From assembly GCA_041671045.1 (NCBI GenBank), contig JBAZCF010000009.1, positions 62,001-126,000 of the forward strand: 64,000 nucleotides of DNA, in the 5' to 3' direction. Shown here in pieces: positions 24,018 to 37,300 of this stretch. Positions within the stretch are counted from its first letter, which is position 1. The number at the start of each line of letters is the position of its first letter. Under the pieces are notes generated by a model. That model saw nothing but the letters and a program-made list of their open reading frames with translations. It made no database searches and had not been told where the DNA came from. The DNA is from Parachlamydiales bacterium. Its GTDB lineage: Bacteria > Chlamydiota > Chlamydiia > Chlamydiales > JABDDJ01. Both the position numbers and the translations under genes were made by a program.

Positions 24018-26540
24018 ATGGACCCTTTCGATCTTCAGTTATGCCCTGAAATAGCCTCGCTCCTAAATAAACTCCACATCCACTCCCCTACATTTATCGA
24101 CCAGGTCGCCATTGACTCCAGGCGCATTAGCTCTCCCCATTCCATATTCTTCGCCCTTCAAGGAACCCATGACGGTCATCATTTTATCGAAAATGCTATC
24201 TCCAATGGAGCTCGTTTCGCAGTGGTAAAAGAGGACTTTCCCGCACTTGCCCTTCCCCAATCCATCCATCTGCTGCGTGTTCACTCTCCGCTCCAAACTC
24301 TGCAATCATTAGCCGGAAGCTACCGCAAGCAGCTTAAAGACACTACTTTCGTTGCCATCGCAGGCTCTTTCGGAAAAACTATGCTGAAAGACCTTCTTTG
24401 GAATATCCTGCGACTTCAGTATCCTATCGCTGCCTCACCGGGGAGCTATAATAGCCAAATCGGCGTTCCTCTTAGCCTATTCACTGTCTCCTCCAAAGAT
24501 AAGATCGCCCTCATTGAAACTGCCGTCTCCGAACCGGGAGAAATGGATATCCTGCATAAAATGGTCCTCCCGGACAGAGGGATCATCACCCACTTTGGAA
24601 AAAAACACCTCCACACTATGGGCGATATCACCACTACGGTGCATGAAATTATGCTGCTCTTCAAATTACTCCCGAAGGATTCCTGGCTGCTGGCACCCAA
24701 AAGCACACTACTAGCACCATTTAGCGTTAAAATAGATACCGACTTGATCTGCTGGCATGATAGAAGGGAACATCTTCCTCATGCATTTACTGCCGGATCC
24801 ACATCTGATCCTGTCCAACCATTCACGATAGTTTTTCCTGATAAGACCGTTTACGAGAGTATCATCCCGGGGGAACACCACTATTACATCGATCTGCTCA
24901 ACATGGCTGTAAAAGCGGCTTGGCTCTTAGGAGCAAATCAAGAAAACATTCTTAATATCCTGAAAGACTTCACACCTGAACCTACCCGTACAGAAATCTG
25001 GCAATCTTCGCTTGGCACTACTTTCATCAATGACAGCACTTGCAACGACCCTCTTTCTATCGACCAATCCTTACTCACCTTGCGCAAAGCTGCCGGTAAA
25101 GGACGCAAAATTTTCGTTTTCTCCGGCCTACGCACGACGTCGACCACACCCGACCACGACTATAAACGCATCGGACAAGCGCTGGTGAAAAATCCTGTAG
25201 ACCGTCTATTCCTTGTTGGAAATCACCCCTATAATGCTCTGCTAGAACAAATCAAATCCTTTTCACCTCAGATCCAGCTATCTCTTTGCCAAGATCATGA
25301 GCAAGCGATAGATCTCCTACGTCAAGAAGCACGCCACGATGATGTCATCCTGCTTAAAGGTTCACGTAAACTTCCCTTCGACACCCTCGCCGGTGCTTTT
25401 GCAGATGCCAGCTGCGCCAACCTCTGCATCATTAATCTGGCAGCGATCGAATGGAATCTGCAAGCCCTAAAACGCCATCTACCTAATGACACACGCCTCA
25501 TGGTCATGGTCAAAGCCCACGCCTATGGTAGCGACAGTGTCAGGATGGCGCGTTTCCTTAATCATGCCGGCGCACATATTTTAGGTGTTTCCTATGTGGA
25601 CGAAGCTGTTGTTTTGCGTCGCTCAGGGATTACTATGCCCATCTTTGTCATCAACGTCCCTCCGCACGAAGCAGCCAAGATTGTTAAATGGAACCTTGAA
25701 GCCGGTGTAAGCTCCCTCGCCTCCATCGAAGCTATTGGCAAAGAGGCCGAACGGCAAAAGAAAAACATGCCCATCCATCTTCATGTCGACACTGGCATGA
25801 GCCGCTTCGGATGCCGCTCCGAAGACACTCTGCCTTTAGCGCAAGTCATTGCGCAATCCCCTTCCTTAACTTTTGAAGGGGTGATGACACACTTCGCATG
25901 CGCAGATGACCCCGTACATGACGACTTCACTCTCCAGCAAATTGCATTGTTCGATAAATGTATCGAAGAACTGCAAATAAACGGTCTAGACCCAAAGTGG
26001 AAACACGCCGCCAATTCTGCCGGCGCCATACGCTTCAAACTACCACAGTATAATATGGTCAGGATAGGGCTGGCAGCTTGGGGCCTCCATACTTCGGAAG
26101 CAGCAGCTAGCATCTTAGAATTACGACTAGCCCTTTCCCTAATATCGCACATAGAAGGCATCAACCTCTGTAAAAAAGGCGACACCGTTAGCTATGGACG
26201 CAGATATCGCATCGAGAAAGACCACCAAGCCATTGCAGTCCTCCCTATAGGATATTTCGATGGCCTGCATAGACATTACAGTGGTAAAGCGCATGTAATG
26301 ATCAGAGGACACATCGCTCCGATGGTGGGATCGATCTGCATGGATTATATGATGGTGGATGTAACAGCCGTACCGCAAGTAAAAGTAGGCGATCCTGTCC
26401 TTATCTTCGGCAGTGATCAATACGGACAGTTCCTTTCTCCTGAAAACCTTGCCCTTTCAGGCAATTCCATCGCGCATGAATTGATCACCTGCTTGGGACC
26501 CCGAATTCCCCGTGTTTTCATTCACGAAGAAGCGCTATAA
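24018..26540 (+). CDS. murF-alr: Bifunctional MurF ligase / alanine racemase fusion
   Basis: The 840-aa protein joins two enzymes. Residues about 1-460 are MurF (UDP-MurNAc-tripeptide:D-Ala-D-Ala ligase): a substrate-binding N-domain (SIFFALQG..DGHHFI), a P-loop GSFGKT at 116-121 and the Mur ligase C-domain. Residues about 468-840 are alanine racemase: PLP lysine K499 in MVKAHAYGS, HVDTGMSRFG, and the second catalytic tyrosine Y726 in VSYGRRY. The racemase would make D-Ala, which a Ddl ligase elsewhere joins into the dipeptide used by MurF. The fusion is known from Bacteroidetes. C. trachomatis and C. pneumoniae lack Alr. A GAGGT site lies before the ATG. Confidence 0.93.
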   Translation: MDPFDLQLCPEIASLLNKLHIHSPTFIDQVAIDSRRISSPHSIFFALQGTHDGHHFIENAISNGARFAVVKEDFPALALPQSIHLLRVHSPLQTLQSLAGSYRKQLKDTTFVAIAGSFGKTMLKDLLWNILRLQYPIAASPGSYNSQIGVPLSLFTVSSKDKIALIETAVSEPGEMDILHKMVLPDRGIITHFGKKHLHTMGDITTTVHEIMLLFKLLPKDSWLLAPKSTLLAPFSVKIDTDLICWHDRREHLPHAFTAGSTSDPVQPFTIVFPDKTVYESIIPGEHHYYIDLLNMAVKAAWLLGANQENILNILKDFTPEPTRTEIWQSSLGTTFINDSTCNDPLSIDQSLLTLRKAAGKGRKIFVFSGLRTTSTTPDHDYKRIGQALVKNPVDRLFLVGNHPYNALLEQIKSFSPQIQLSLCQDHEQAIDLLRQEARHDDVILLKGSRKLPFDTLAGAFADASCANLCIINLAAIEWNLQALKRHLPNDTRLMVMVKAHAYGSDSVRMARFLNHAGAHILGVSYVDEAVVLRRSGITMPIFVINVPPHEAAKIVKWNLEAGVSSLASIEAIGKEAERQKKNMPIHLHVDTGMSRFGCRSEDTLPLAQVIAQSPSLTFEGVMTHFACADDPVHDDFTLQQIALFDKCIEELQINGLDPKWKHAANSAGAIRFKLPQYNMVRIGLAAWGLHTSEAAASILELRLALSLISHIEGINLCKKGDTVSYGRRYRIEKDHQAIAVLPIGYFDGLHRHYSGKAHVMIRGHIAPMVGSICMDYMMVDVTAVPQVKVGDPVLIFGSDQYGQFLSPENLALSGNSIAHELITCLGPRIPRVFIHEEAL

Positions 26541-26545
26541 GAAAG

Positions 26546-26558
26546 TTCGAAAGAAGTC
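26546..26558. repeat. Solo 13-bp copy of the 21492-21589 element end
   Basis: TTCGAAAGAAGTC just after the murF-alr stop equals 13 bases of the right end of the element at 21575-21587. I found no partner repeat nearby, so it may be a remnant or chance. The rest of the 213-bp gap up to tyrP shows nothing I can name. Confidence 0.35.
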
Positions 26559-26753
26559 AAAATACCTAACGGCTCAATAATTCTTGGCTTAAATCTACTA
26601 AATTGTTTAACCTTGGGTTATGTTTAGAATTTTCAAATTTCATACTTTCTTCACGCATATGTCCATAGGCACTCTGCCTAGCTCTTGGCGTTGGCGCTAA
26701 TCGTCCCCCTCTTTTTTTAATTTACTAAACGTCATTTTTAGGATTTTTTTATC

Positions 26754-27941
26754 ATGTCAGGTCAATCACACCACGGCAGCATATTAGGCTGTATATTACT
26801 CATCACCGGATGTTGCATAGGCGCGGGAATGCTCGGTATGCCCGTCATCACGGCGACTGCAGGTTTTATCCCCTCCACTGTTATTATGTTACTTTGCTGT
26901 GTATTTATGTACATCACAGGTCTTCTACTCTTGGAAGCGACACTATGGTTTCAAGAAGATGTCAATCTTCTCAGCTTAGCTAGGCACACTCTCGGAACTC
27001 CCGGACAAATCATCACTTGGGGTTGCTTCGTCTTCTTATTCTATTGCCTCTGCGTAGCGTATACCATTGGCTGTGGAGAAATCCTCGGACCTCTCTTCCA
27101 AAGTGAAACGCTTGGCGCCGCAGTAGCCCTGACTTTTGTAGGAATATTGATCTATGCCGGAACACGTACTGTGGATTATCTAAACCGTGGACTTATGGTA
27201 GGCCTCATCATCACCTACTGCCTTTTGGTTGCGAGCGGAGCATCTTATGTGGATACATCTAACCTTCAAATAACCCACTGGGATGCTTCTTTAGCATCTA
27301 TACCGCTGCTTTTGATTTCCTTCGGATATCAAAATCTTGTTCCCAGTATGACCCATTATTTGAGAAGGGATGTCCGCAAAATCCGTATCTCCATGGCCTT
27401 GGGAATGGCTCTGACTTTTGTCATCTATGTTATCTGGGAAACAGTGATCTTGGGCATACTCCCTGCATCAGGCGAAAGCGTACAAACTGTCATGGATAAA
27501 GGGCAAATGGTCACCGAGCTTTTGCAAAACACGAGCCGCATCCCCTATATTATTCCTTTATCCAAAGGGTTTGCCCTTTTTGCGATCACAACATCGCTTT
27601 TAGCGAACTCCTTAACGTGTGTTCATTTTCTACATGACGGCTTAAGACGTTATGTAGGCAAAACCAACCACGTTGCCCTTATTATAGCTACATTGTTGCC
27701 CCCTTTCATTATTGCTGTATTAGACCCTAACTCCTTCCTAAGTGCCTTAAGCATTGCCGGCGGCACTGCTACAGTAATCATCTTTGGAATTCTACCTGCT
27801 GTCGTCGTATGGCATGGTCGCTATAAGGAGAATAGGCCCGGACAGATCTTAGGAGGTGGAAAAACTGCACTTATTCTTGTGATCGCTTTTTCTTCCTTAG
27901 TCCTAGGTTTAGAAATCGCTCGTCAGCTGGGCGTATATTAG
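26754..27941 (+). CDS. tyrP: Aromatic amino acid permease (TyrP-like, HAAAP family)
   Basis: The 395-aa protein has eleven membrane segments and the family opening GCILLITGCCIGAGMLGMPVITATAGF, with the later SFGYQNLVPSMTHYLRRDVRKIR segment. It imports tyrosine (or tryptophan) by proton symport across the inner membrane. Chlamydiae carry one or two tyrP copies, fitting their amino acid auxotrophy. It is monocistronic, with a terminator hairpin following. Confidence 0.88.
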   Translation: MSGQSHHGSILGCILLITGCCIGAGMLGMPVITATAGFIPSTVIMLLCCVFMYITGLLLLEATLWFQEDVNLLSLARHTLGTPGQIITWGCFVFLFYCLCVAYTIGCGEILGPLFQSETLGAAVALTFVGILIYAGTRTVDYLNRGLMVGLIITYCLLVASGASYVDTSNLQITHWDASLASIPLLLISFGYQNLVPSMTHYLRRDVRKIRISMALGMALTFVIYVIWETVILGILPASGESVQTVMDKGQMVTELLQNTSRIPYIIPLSKGFALFAITTSLLANSLTCVHFLHDGLRRYVGKTNHVALIIATLLPPFIIAVLDPNSFLSALSIAGGTATVIIFGILPAVVVWHGRYKENRPGQILGGGKTALILVIAFSSLVLGLEIARQLGVY

Positions 27942-27950
27942 ATCTTAATT

Positions 27951-27990
27951 GAGGGCTGATCCTACTGTTTCAGCCCTCTTGCCTTATTTT
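27951..27990 (+). terminator. tyrP terminator
   Basis: A 9-bp stem (GAGGGCTGA / TCAGCCCTC) with a 10-nt loop is followed by TTGCCTTATTTTT, 9 nt after the tyrP stop. Confidence 0.65.
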
Positions 27991-28036
27991 TATCGCTGAG
28001 CTATAGCTATCTATTCTTTTTTCTAAAGGATATTCC

Positions 28037-28672
28037 ATGCTCAACCATCTTCTAAGTGACTACTACCATCAAATGGAGGACTACTCCGTAAATCATACTT
28101 TTCCACAAAAAATCGCCGCACGTTTAATTTCTACAAAATATTGCGTTGTTTCTTCCCTGATTCAATTTCCAAGAAGACTTTTAAGAATGGCGGATGAGGC
28201 TGCCGCAACTTTACTGACATTAGAAAAAAAACACCTTTGGAAAGCTGTAGTCCACCTCTATATGTCGATCGGCGACCCTTTGATCCTTATAGCTTTAGGC
28301 GTATTAGGCCTCTATTCCCCCCTTAAAGCCATTGAAACGATAAAACGCATTTCTGCATATATGGATCACGAAATCTATTTCAATCCAAACACAGTTTATT
28401 TAATGCACTCCTGGCAAGGACGTATCCTTTCTCCTATCGTAGGCATTACTTATGCTCTTGATAATGCACTGCAAGGGATACGAGAACTGATCACATCAAC
28501 TTTCTCAAACAAGAGAGAAAATGAAAAAGAAAGGAGTTTAGCTTCTGATCACTTTTCCAATATTAAATTTACCTTTCTCACGGGAATAAACGGATTATGG
28601 AATCCGAGAGATAGAGAACTTCTAAGCATTTATGAAATTGATGTAAATTCTGCACCGCTTTATGATACTTAA
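28037..28672 (+). CDS. Hypothetical protein with central hydrophobic region
   Basis: The 211-aa product is not recognised. A hydrophobic stretch near residues 82-98 (DPLILIALGVLGLYSPL) follows an amphipathic region (STKYCVVSSLIQFPRRLLRMADEAAATLL). There is a further segment SPIVGITYALDNALQGIRELI. AAAGGA precedes the ATG by 6 nt. The layout is loosely like one half of the 4093-5025 protein, so the two may be distant relatives, but the similarity is weak by eye. Confidence 0.6.
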   Translation: MLNHLLSDYYHQMEDYSVNHTFPQKIAARLISTKYCVVSSLIQFPRRLLRMADEAAATLLTLEKKHLWKAVVHLYMSIGDPLILIALGVLGLYSPLKAIETIKRISAYMDHEIYFNPNTVYLMHSWQGRILSPIVGITYALDNALQGIRELITSTFSNKRENEKERSLASDHFSNIKFTFLTGINGLWNPRDRELLSIYEIDVNSAPLYDT

Positions 28673-28738
28673 TTACAACTTTACAAATTATACCTTTTAA
28701 ATTATAATAACTTTTTAATTTAAAAAATGGTGAAATTA

Positions 28739-29716
28739 ATGAGTGCTTCTATTACTAACCCCTATAATATTAACTATATTGGGTGTGTACCTGGCCAAAC
28801 AAAGGAGACAATAAAAAGAGCAGACAGAAAAGCAGCTCGCGAGCTAGTTCCTTCCACTAATTTTATTTCTTTCTTATTTAACGGTTTAAATTCAGAGTTT
28901 GCAAGAAACAATTTTGCACCCGATCAATATCGTACCCCCCCGAAACTTGATCAAACTTTACCCATTAAACAAAGTAGTTTTGGTGTTGGTAAGACGAAGG
29001 TTGTGATAAATGAGGGTAAAGATTTAAGCACTGAAACCTATTTGATTGACTATACCGTAATCATAGATACTGCGCGTAATAATTTCGAGGGGGGAATAGG
29101 GCGTCCTGAGATCCTCTGCTTTTGGTACAACAGAAACATTCAAGCATTTAGAACAGCATGTTTCGGCGCTGTGCTATCCCTCGCAGGAACAGCCTATGGA
29201 ATAGCATCAGGAGCAGCTGTTAGTACTAGTTTGTCTATATTCATTATTCCTACAGCCACAATCATTTTAGGAATTGGAATATTCATCCTAGCAAAAAAAC
29301 GTGAAAGTCAAGCAAAAGAACAGATGCTAGCATGGGAGTGCCCTGTCCATAAAGAATTTGCAATGCGCGATAAAATCCGTAAGGAAGGCTTTGCAGCAGC
29401 TCTCCATTATCCGAGGATACTGAAACCACAGTTTCTCGAAATGTTTATAGAGGCTGCAAAAATAGCTAAAGGTTTACAAGCCGACGCTTATGATATTAGC
29501 TGTCTTCTAAACAAGCCTGCCTTTGATACAGCTAACTATTCACCGGAATCTCATTTTGTTAAATTTGGCTTTGACCCCCAATTTATCACTACATTCATTA
29601 ATACTATTCGTCATTTTGATATTAAAGCAGAAGATGCGCAAACGACTCTTGATGGCATAGTCAAGACTTTCCTAGAAGAAGTAGAAAATCTCAGAACTAG
29701 CACAAACCTACCCTAG
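28739..29716 (+). CDS. Hypothetical protein with a bilobed hydrophobic hairpin (inclusion-membrane-like)
   Basis: The 325-aa product has no signal peptide. One pair of closely spaced membrane segments lies near residues 137-182 (ACFGAVLSLAGTAYGIASG, then LSIFIIPTATIILGIGIFIL), flanked by soluble N- and C-terminal regions. This two-lobed hydrophobic hairpin is the hallmark of chlamydial Inc proteins, which type III secretion inserts in the inclusion membrane; here that is only a prediction. I use ATG 28739 with GGTGA upstream; ATG 28727 is an alternative. The leader is very AT-rich. Confidence 0.6.
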   Translation: MSASITNPYNINYIGCVPGQTKETIKRADRKAARELVPSTNFISFLFNGLNSEFARNNFAPDQYRTPPKLDQTLPIKQSSFGVGKTKVVINEGKDLSTETYLIDYTVIIDTARNNFEGGIGRPEILCFWYNRNIQAFRTACFGAVLSLAGTAYGIASGAAVSTSLSIFIIPTATIILGIGIFILAKKRESQAKEQMLAWECPVHKEFAMRDKIRKEGFAAALHYPRILKPQFLEMFIEAAKIAKGLQADAYDISCLLNKPAFDTANYSPESHFVKFGFDPQFITTFINTIRHFDIKAEDAQTTLDGIVKTFLEEVENLRTSTNLP

Positions 29717-29735
29717 TATAAGAGTGCGGTGACTT

Positions 29736-29926
29736 GTCCTCAGTTGGACACATCTTCTTCTTGCATCTATCTTCAAATCATTGCAGTCCTTTAGACTGCA
29801 TATAGAGGTATTCTGTTACCTAGGGCATCGCCCTAGGTATTGTTTAAACACATATATGCAGTCTAAAGGACTGCAATATCCCATACAAAGGGCTAAGAAA
29901 AAAAAGATGTGTCCCACTGAAAGGAC
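29736..29926. repeat. Nested inverted-repeat element (MITE-like)
   Basis: Three concentric inverted repeats share one centre. The outer one is GGACACATCTT (29746-29756) with its complement at 29904-29914, and the match extends outward imperfectly through GTCCT. The middle one is a perfect 25-bp repeat at 29780-29804 and 29853-29877. The inner one is a hairpin ACCTAGGGC-ATC-GCCCTAGGT at 29818-29838. It fills most of the 410-bp gap between the convergent ends of the Inc-like gene and rpoC. No ORF is contained. The remainder (29927-30086) shows nothing else I can name. Confidence 0.6.
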
Positions 29927-30086
29927 TTATCGAGAGCATCTTACACCATGTTTTTAAATGATAGTTTTGTCCAGATTAACAGTCGTCGACAACTCGCAGT
30001 ACTCCAATACTAGGGAACGTTTCGCTTCGCAGTGCAATTCAATAAAAGGGATATTTTAGAAAGAGTAAAAGGGAGATAAAGAATAA

Positions 30087-30112
30087 AGTGCGGCGGCCTA
30101 AACCGCCGCACT
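30087..30112 (-). terminator. rpoBC operon terminator
   Basis: A perfect 10-bp GC-rich stem (AGTGCGGCGG / CCGCCGCACT) with a 6-nt loop is followed on the minus strand by TTATTCTTT, 13 nt past the rpoC stop. Confidence 0.8.
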
Positions 30113-30125
30113 TAGAACAAGATAC

Positions 30126-34322
<4,197 letters not shown>

Positions 34323-34349
34323 CGAGGTCTCCTAAAATTTTTTTAAACG

Positions 34350-34370
34350 CGCCCGGAACATGTCCGGGCG
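34350..34370 (-). other. Intercistronic hairpin between rpoB and rpoC
   Basis: An 8-bp GC-rich stem (CGCCCGGA / TCCGGGCG) with a 5-nt loop lies between the rpoB stop and the rpoC ribosome site. The bases after it on the minus strand are CGTTTAAAAAAATTTT, so it could cause partial termination or act as a processing or stability element. Confidence 0.5.
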
Positions 34371-34396
34371 GAAAAAGCGCACATGCGCTATCTATA

Positions 34397-37300
34397 CTAT
34401 TGACCGACGCGTTCAGCGCGGATATCGAGGCCGAGGCCTTGCATTTCTTTAATCAAAACGTTGAACGATTCTGGCGTGCCGGGGCGTAATAAGTTTTCGC
34501 CTTTAACGATAGATTCGTAGATACGCGTACGTCCGACAACATCGTCCGATTTGACTGTAAGCAGTTCCTGCAGCAAGTGAGCGGCGCCATAAGCTTCCGC
34601 GGCCCACACTTCCATCTCCCCGAAACGCTGACCACCCATCTGGGCTTTACCGCCGAGAGGTTGTTGCGTAACTAAAGAGTAAGGGCCAACGGCGCGTGCG
34701 TGGATTTTGTCCGCAACAAGGTGGCTTAGCTTCATCATATAGATGTAGCCGACAACAACCCTATTATCATAGCGATCGCCGTTGAAACCATCATAGAGCC
34801 AGAACTTACCGTCTTGCGGCATTCCTGCATCGCGCATCATGGACCAGATCTCGTCTTCTGGGAATCCTTCGAAGACAGGGCTTTGGACATAGATGCCGAC
34901 ATGTTTAGCCACGAAGCCTAGATGTGTTTCGAACAGCTGACCCATATTCATACGGGAAGGTACGCCGAGTGGGTTAAGGATGATTTCAATGGAACGTCCA
35001 TCTGGTAGGAAAGGCATATCAGCCTCTGGGACGATCTTAGAAACTACACCCTTGTTACCGTGACGTCCCGCCATCTTATCGCCGACTTGGAGTTTACGTT
35101 TGCAAGCAACATAAACTTTTACTTGGCGGATGATGCCTGGATCGAGTTCGGTATCCCCTTTACGGAGAAGTTCCACTTCGGTTTTTAACTGTGATTCCAA
35201 TGTTTGAAGGCGGATATCGTAGTCGTGCAGAAGTTGTTTAAGAGTATCGTATATTTCGTGTGAAGGCATCAGTAGGTCTTCAATGAACTCTTTTTCCAAG
35301 TGTTCGATGATATCTTGCGTGATGACTTCGCCTTTGTCGACGATGATCTCGGCTGTACGTCTATGGATGATAGCAGCAGGGGCTTTTTCGTTGAGGAGCA
35401 AAGCGCCGATCTTCTCATGGCGTTCTGTTCTTGCTTCACCGATTTTTGCTTTATATTCGCGTTGAATATCGCGTAAAGCTGCAGCTTCTTCCACAAGTTC
35501 GTCATCGGATTTAGAAAGACGGTCGCGGCGGCTGAAAACTTTAACGTCTTGGACAACGCCTTCGGTACCTGGAGGGGCTACGAGGGAGGAGTCTTTAACA
35601 TCGCCAGCTTTTTCACCGAAGATAGCTCTTAGCAATCTTTCTTCCGGAGCGAGTTCTGTTTCAGATTTAGGAGAGATCTTACCGACAAGGATATCGCCGG
35701 GTTTAACTTCAGCACCGATACGGATAATGCCGTCTTCGCCTAAGTTAACAAGAGCTTCTTCAGAGACGTTAGGAATATCGCGTGTGATTTCTTCCTTGCC
35801 TAGTTTTGTATCGCGTGCGGTCAGCTCGAATTCTTCGATGTAGATCGAAGTGAAGGCATCTTCGCGGAGGTTTTTCTCCGAGATGATGATCGCATCCTCG
35901 TAGTTGTAACCGTACCATGGCATAAAGGCCACTAGAACGTTTTTACCGAGGGCGACTTCGCCTTTATCAGTAGCAGGACCATCAGCAATAACATCCCCGG
36001 CGCGGATTTGGTCGCCGATGTTGCAAAGAGGAACTTGGTTTAAGCAAGTGCCTGCATTGGAACGGAGGAATTTCTTGAGGTGGTATGTTTTCTTCTCGAG
36101 ACGGTTGTCTTTAGGAGCGATGACGATTTTTGTACCATCGACATAATCTACTATACCGTCTTCTTGTGCTACAACAACAGCGCCGGAGTCGCGTGCAGCG
36201 CGGGCTTCGAGGCCTGTACCTACGATCGGTGCTTCTGGTTTAAGCAGAGGAACACCTTGGCGTTGCATGTTTGAGCCCATGAGTGCGCGGTTGGCGTCAT
36301 CATGCTCGAGGAATGGAATTAGGCCGGTGACGATGGAGACGAGCTGTTTAGGCGAAACGTCCATGTAGTTAACGCGGGAGTTCTCCATTTCGGAGGGTTC
36401 ACCTTTGTAGCGTACCCATACGATAGGATCGATGAACATTTTATATTCGTCGAGTTTCGCAGAGGCCTGGGCGATAACGCAGCGCTCTTCTTGGTCAGCA
36501 GTCATGTACTCGATTTCTTCAGTCACAATACCGTCTCTGACGATGCGATAAGGAGTCTCGATAAAACCGAACTCGTTAATTTTCGCGAAGGAAGACAGCG
36601 ATGTGATAAGACCGATGTTCGGACCTTCAGGTGTTTCGATCGGGCAGATACGACCATAGTGGCTGGAGTGAACGTCACGTACTTCAAAGCCTGCACGGTC
36701 ACGGTTTAAGCCGCCTGGCCCGAGGGAGGAGAGACGACGTTTGTGTGTCAATTCAGCGATCGGGTTGGTCTGGTCCATGAACTGGGAGAGCTGAGAACGT
36801 CCGAAGAAGTCCTTAAGCACACCGGAGAGACCTTTGGCAGAAACAATTTTGCCTGGAGTCAGAGTATCTGAGGAGAAGTCGAACAAGTTCATTCTTTCGC
36901 GGATGATTTTCTCCATTCTCGCCAAGCCGATACGGCATTGGTTTTGGATTAACTCCCCTACGGAACGGACGCGACGGTTGCCTAAGTGATCGATATCGTC
37001 GATATTAGCATCTTCATCGCCTTGTTTTAAGCGGATGAGGTATTTTAGAGCGCCGATAACGTCTTCTTTCGTCAATGTCACCACTTGCAAAGTTTCGTCA
37101 TCGATTTCGACACCGAGTTTGCTGTTCAGTTTATAGCGGCCTACTCTTCCGAGGTTGTAGCGTTTCGGATCGAAGAAAAGGCGCATCATAGCCGAACGGG
37201 CGTTTGATAATGTAGCGGGTTCACCGGGTCTAATTTTACGATAGAAGTCTTTTAGGGCAGATTCATAAGAATCTGTTGCATCCTTAGCTAACATTTTGAT

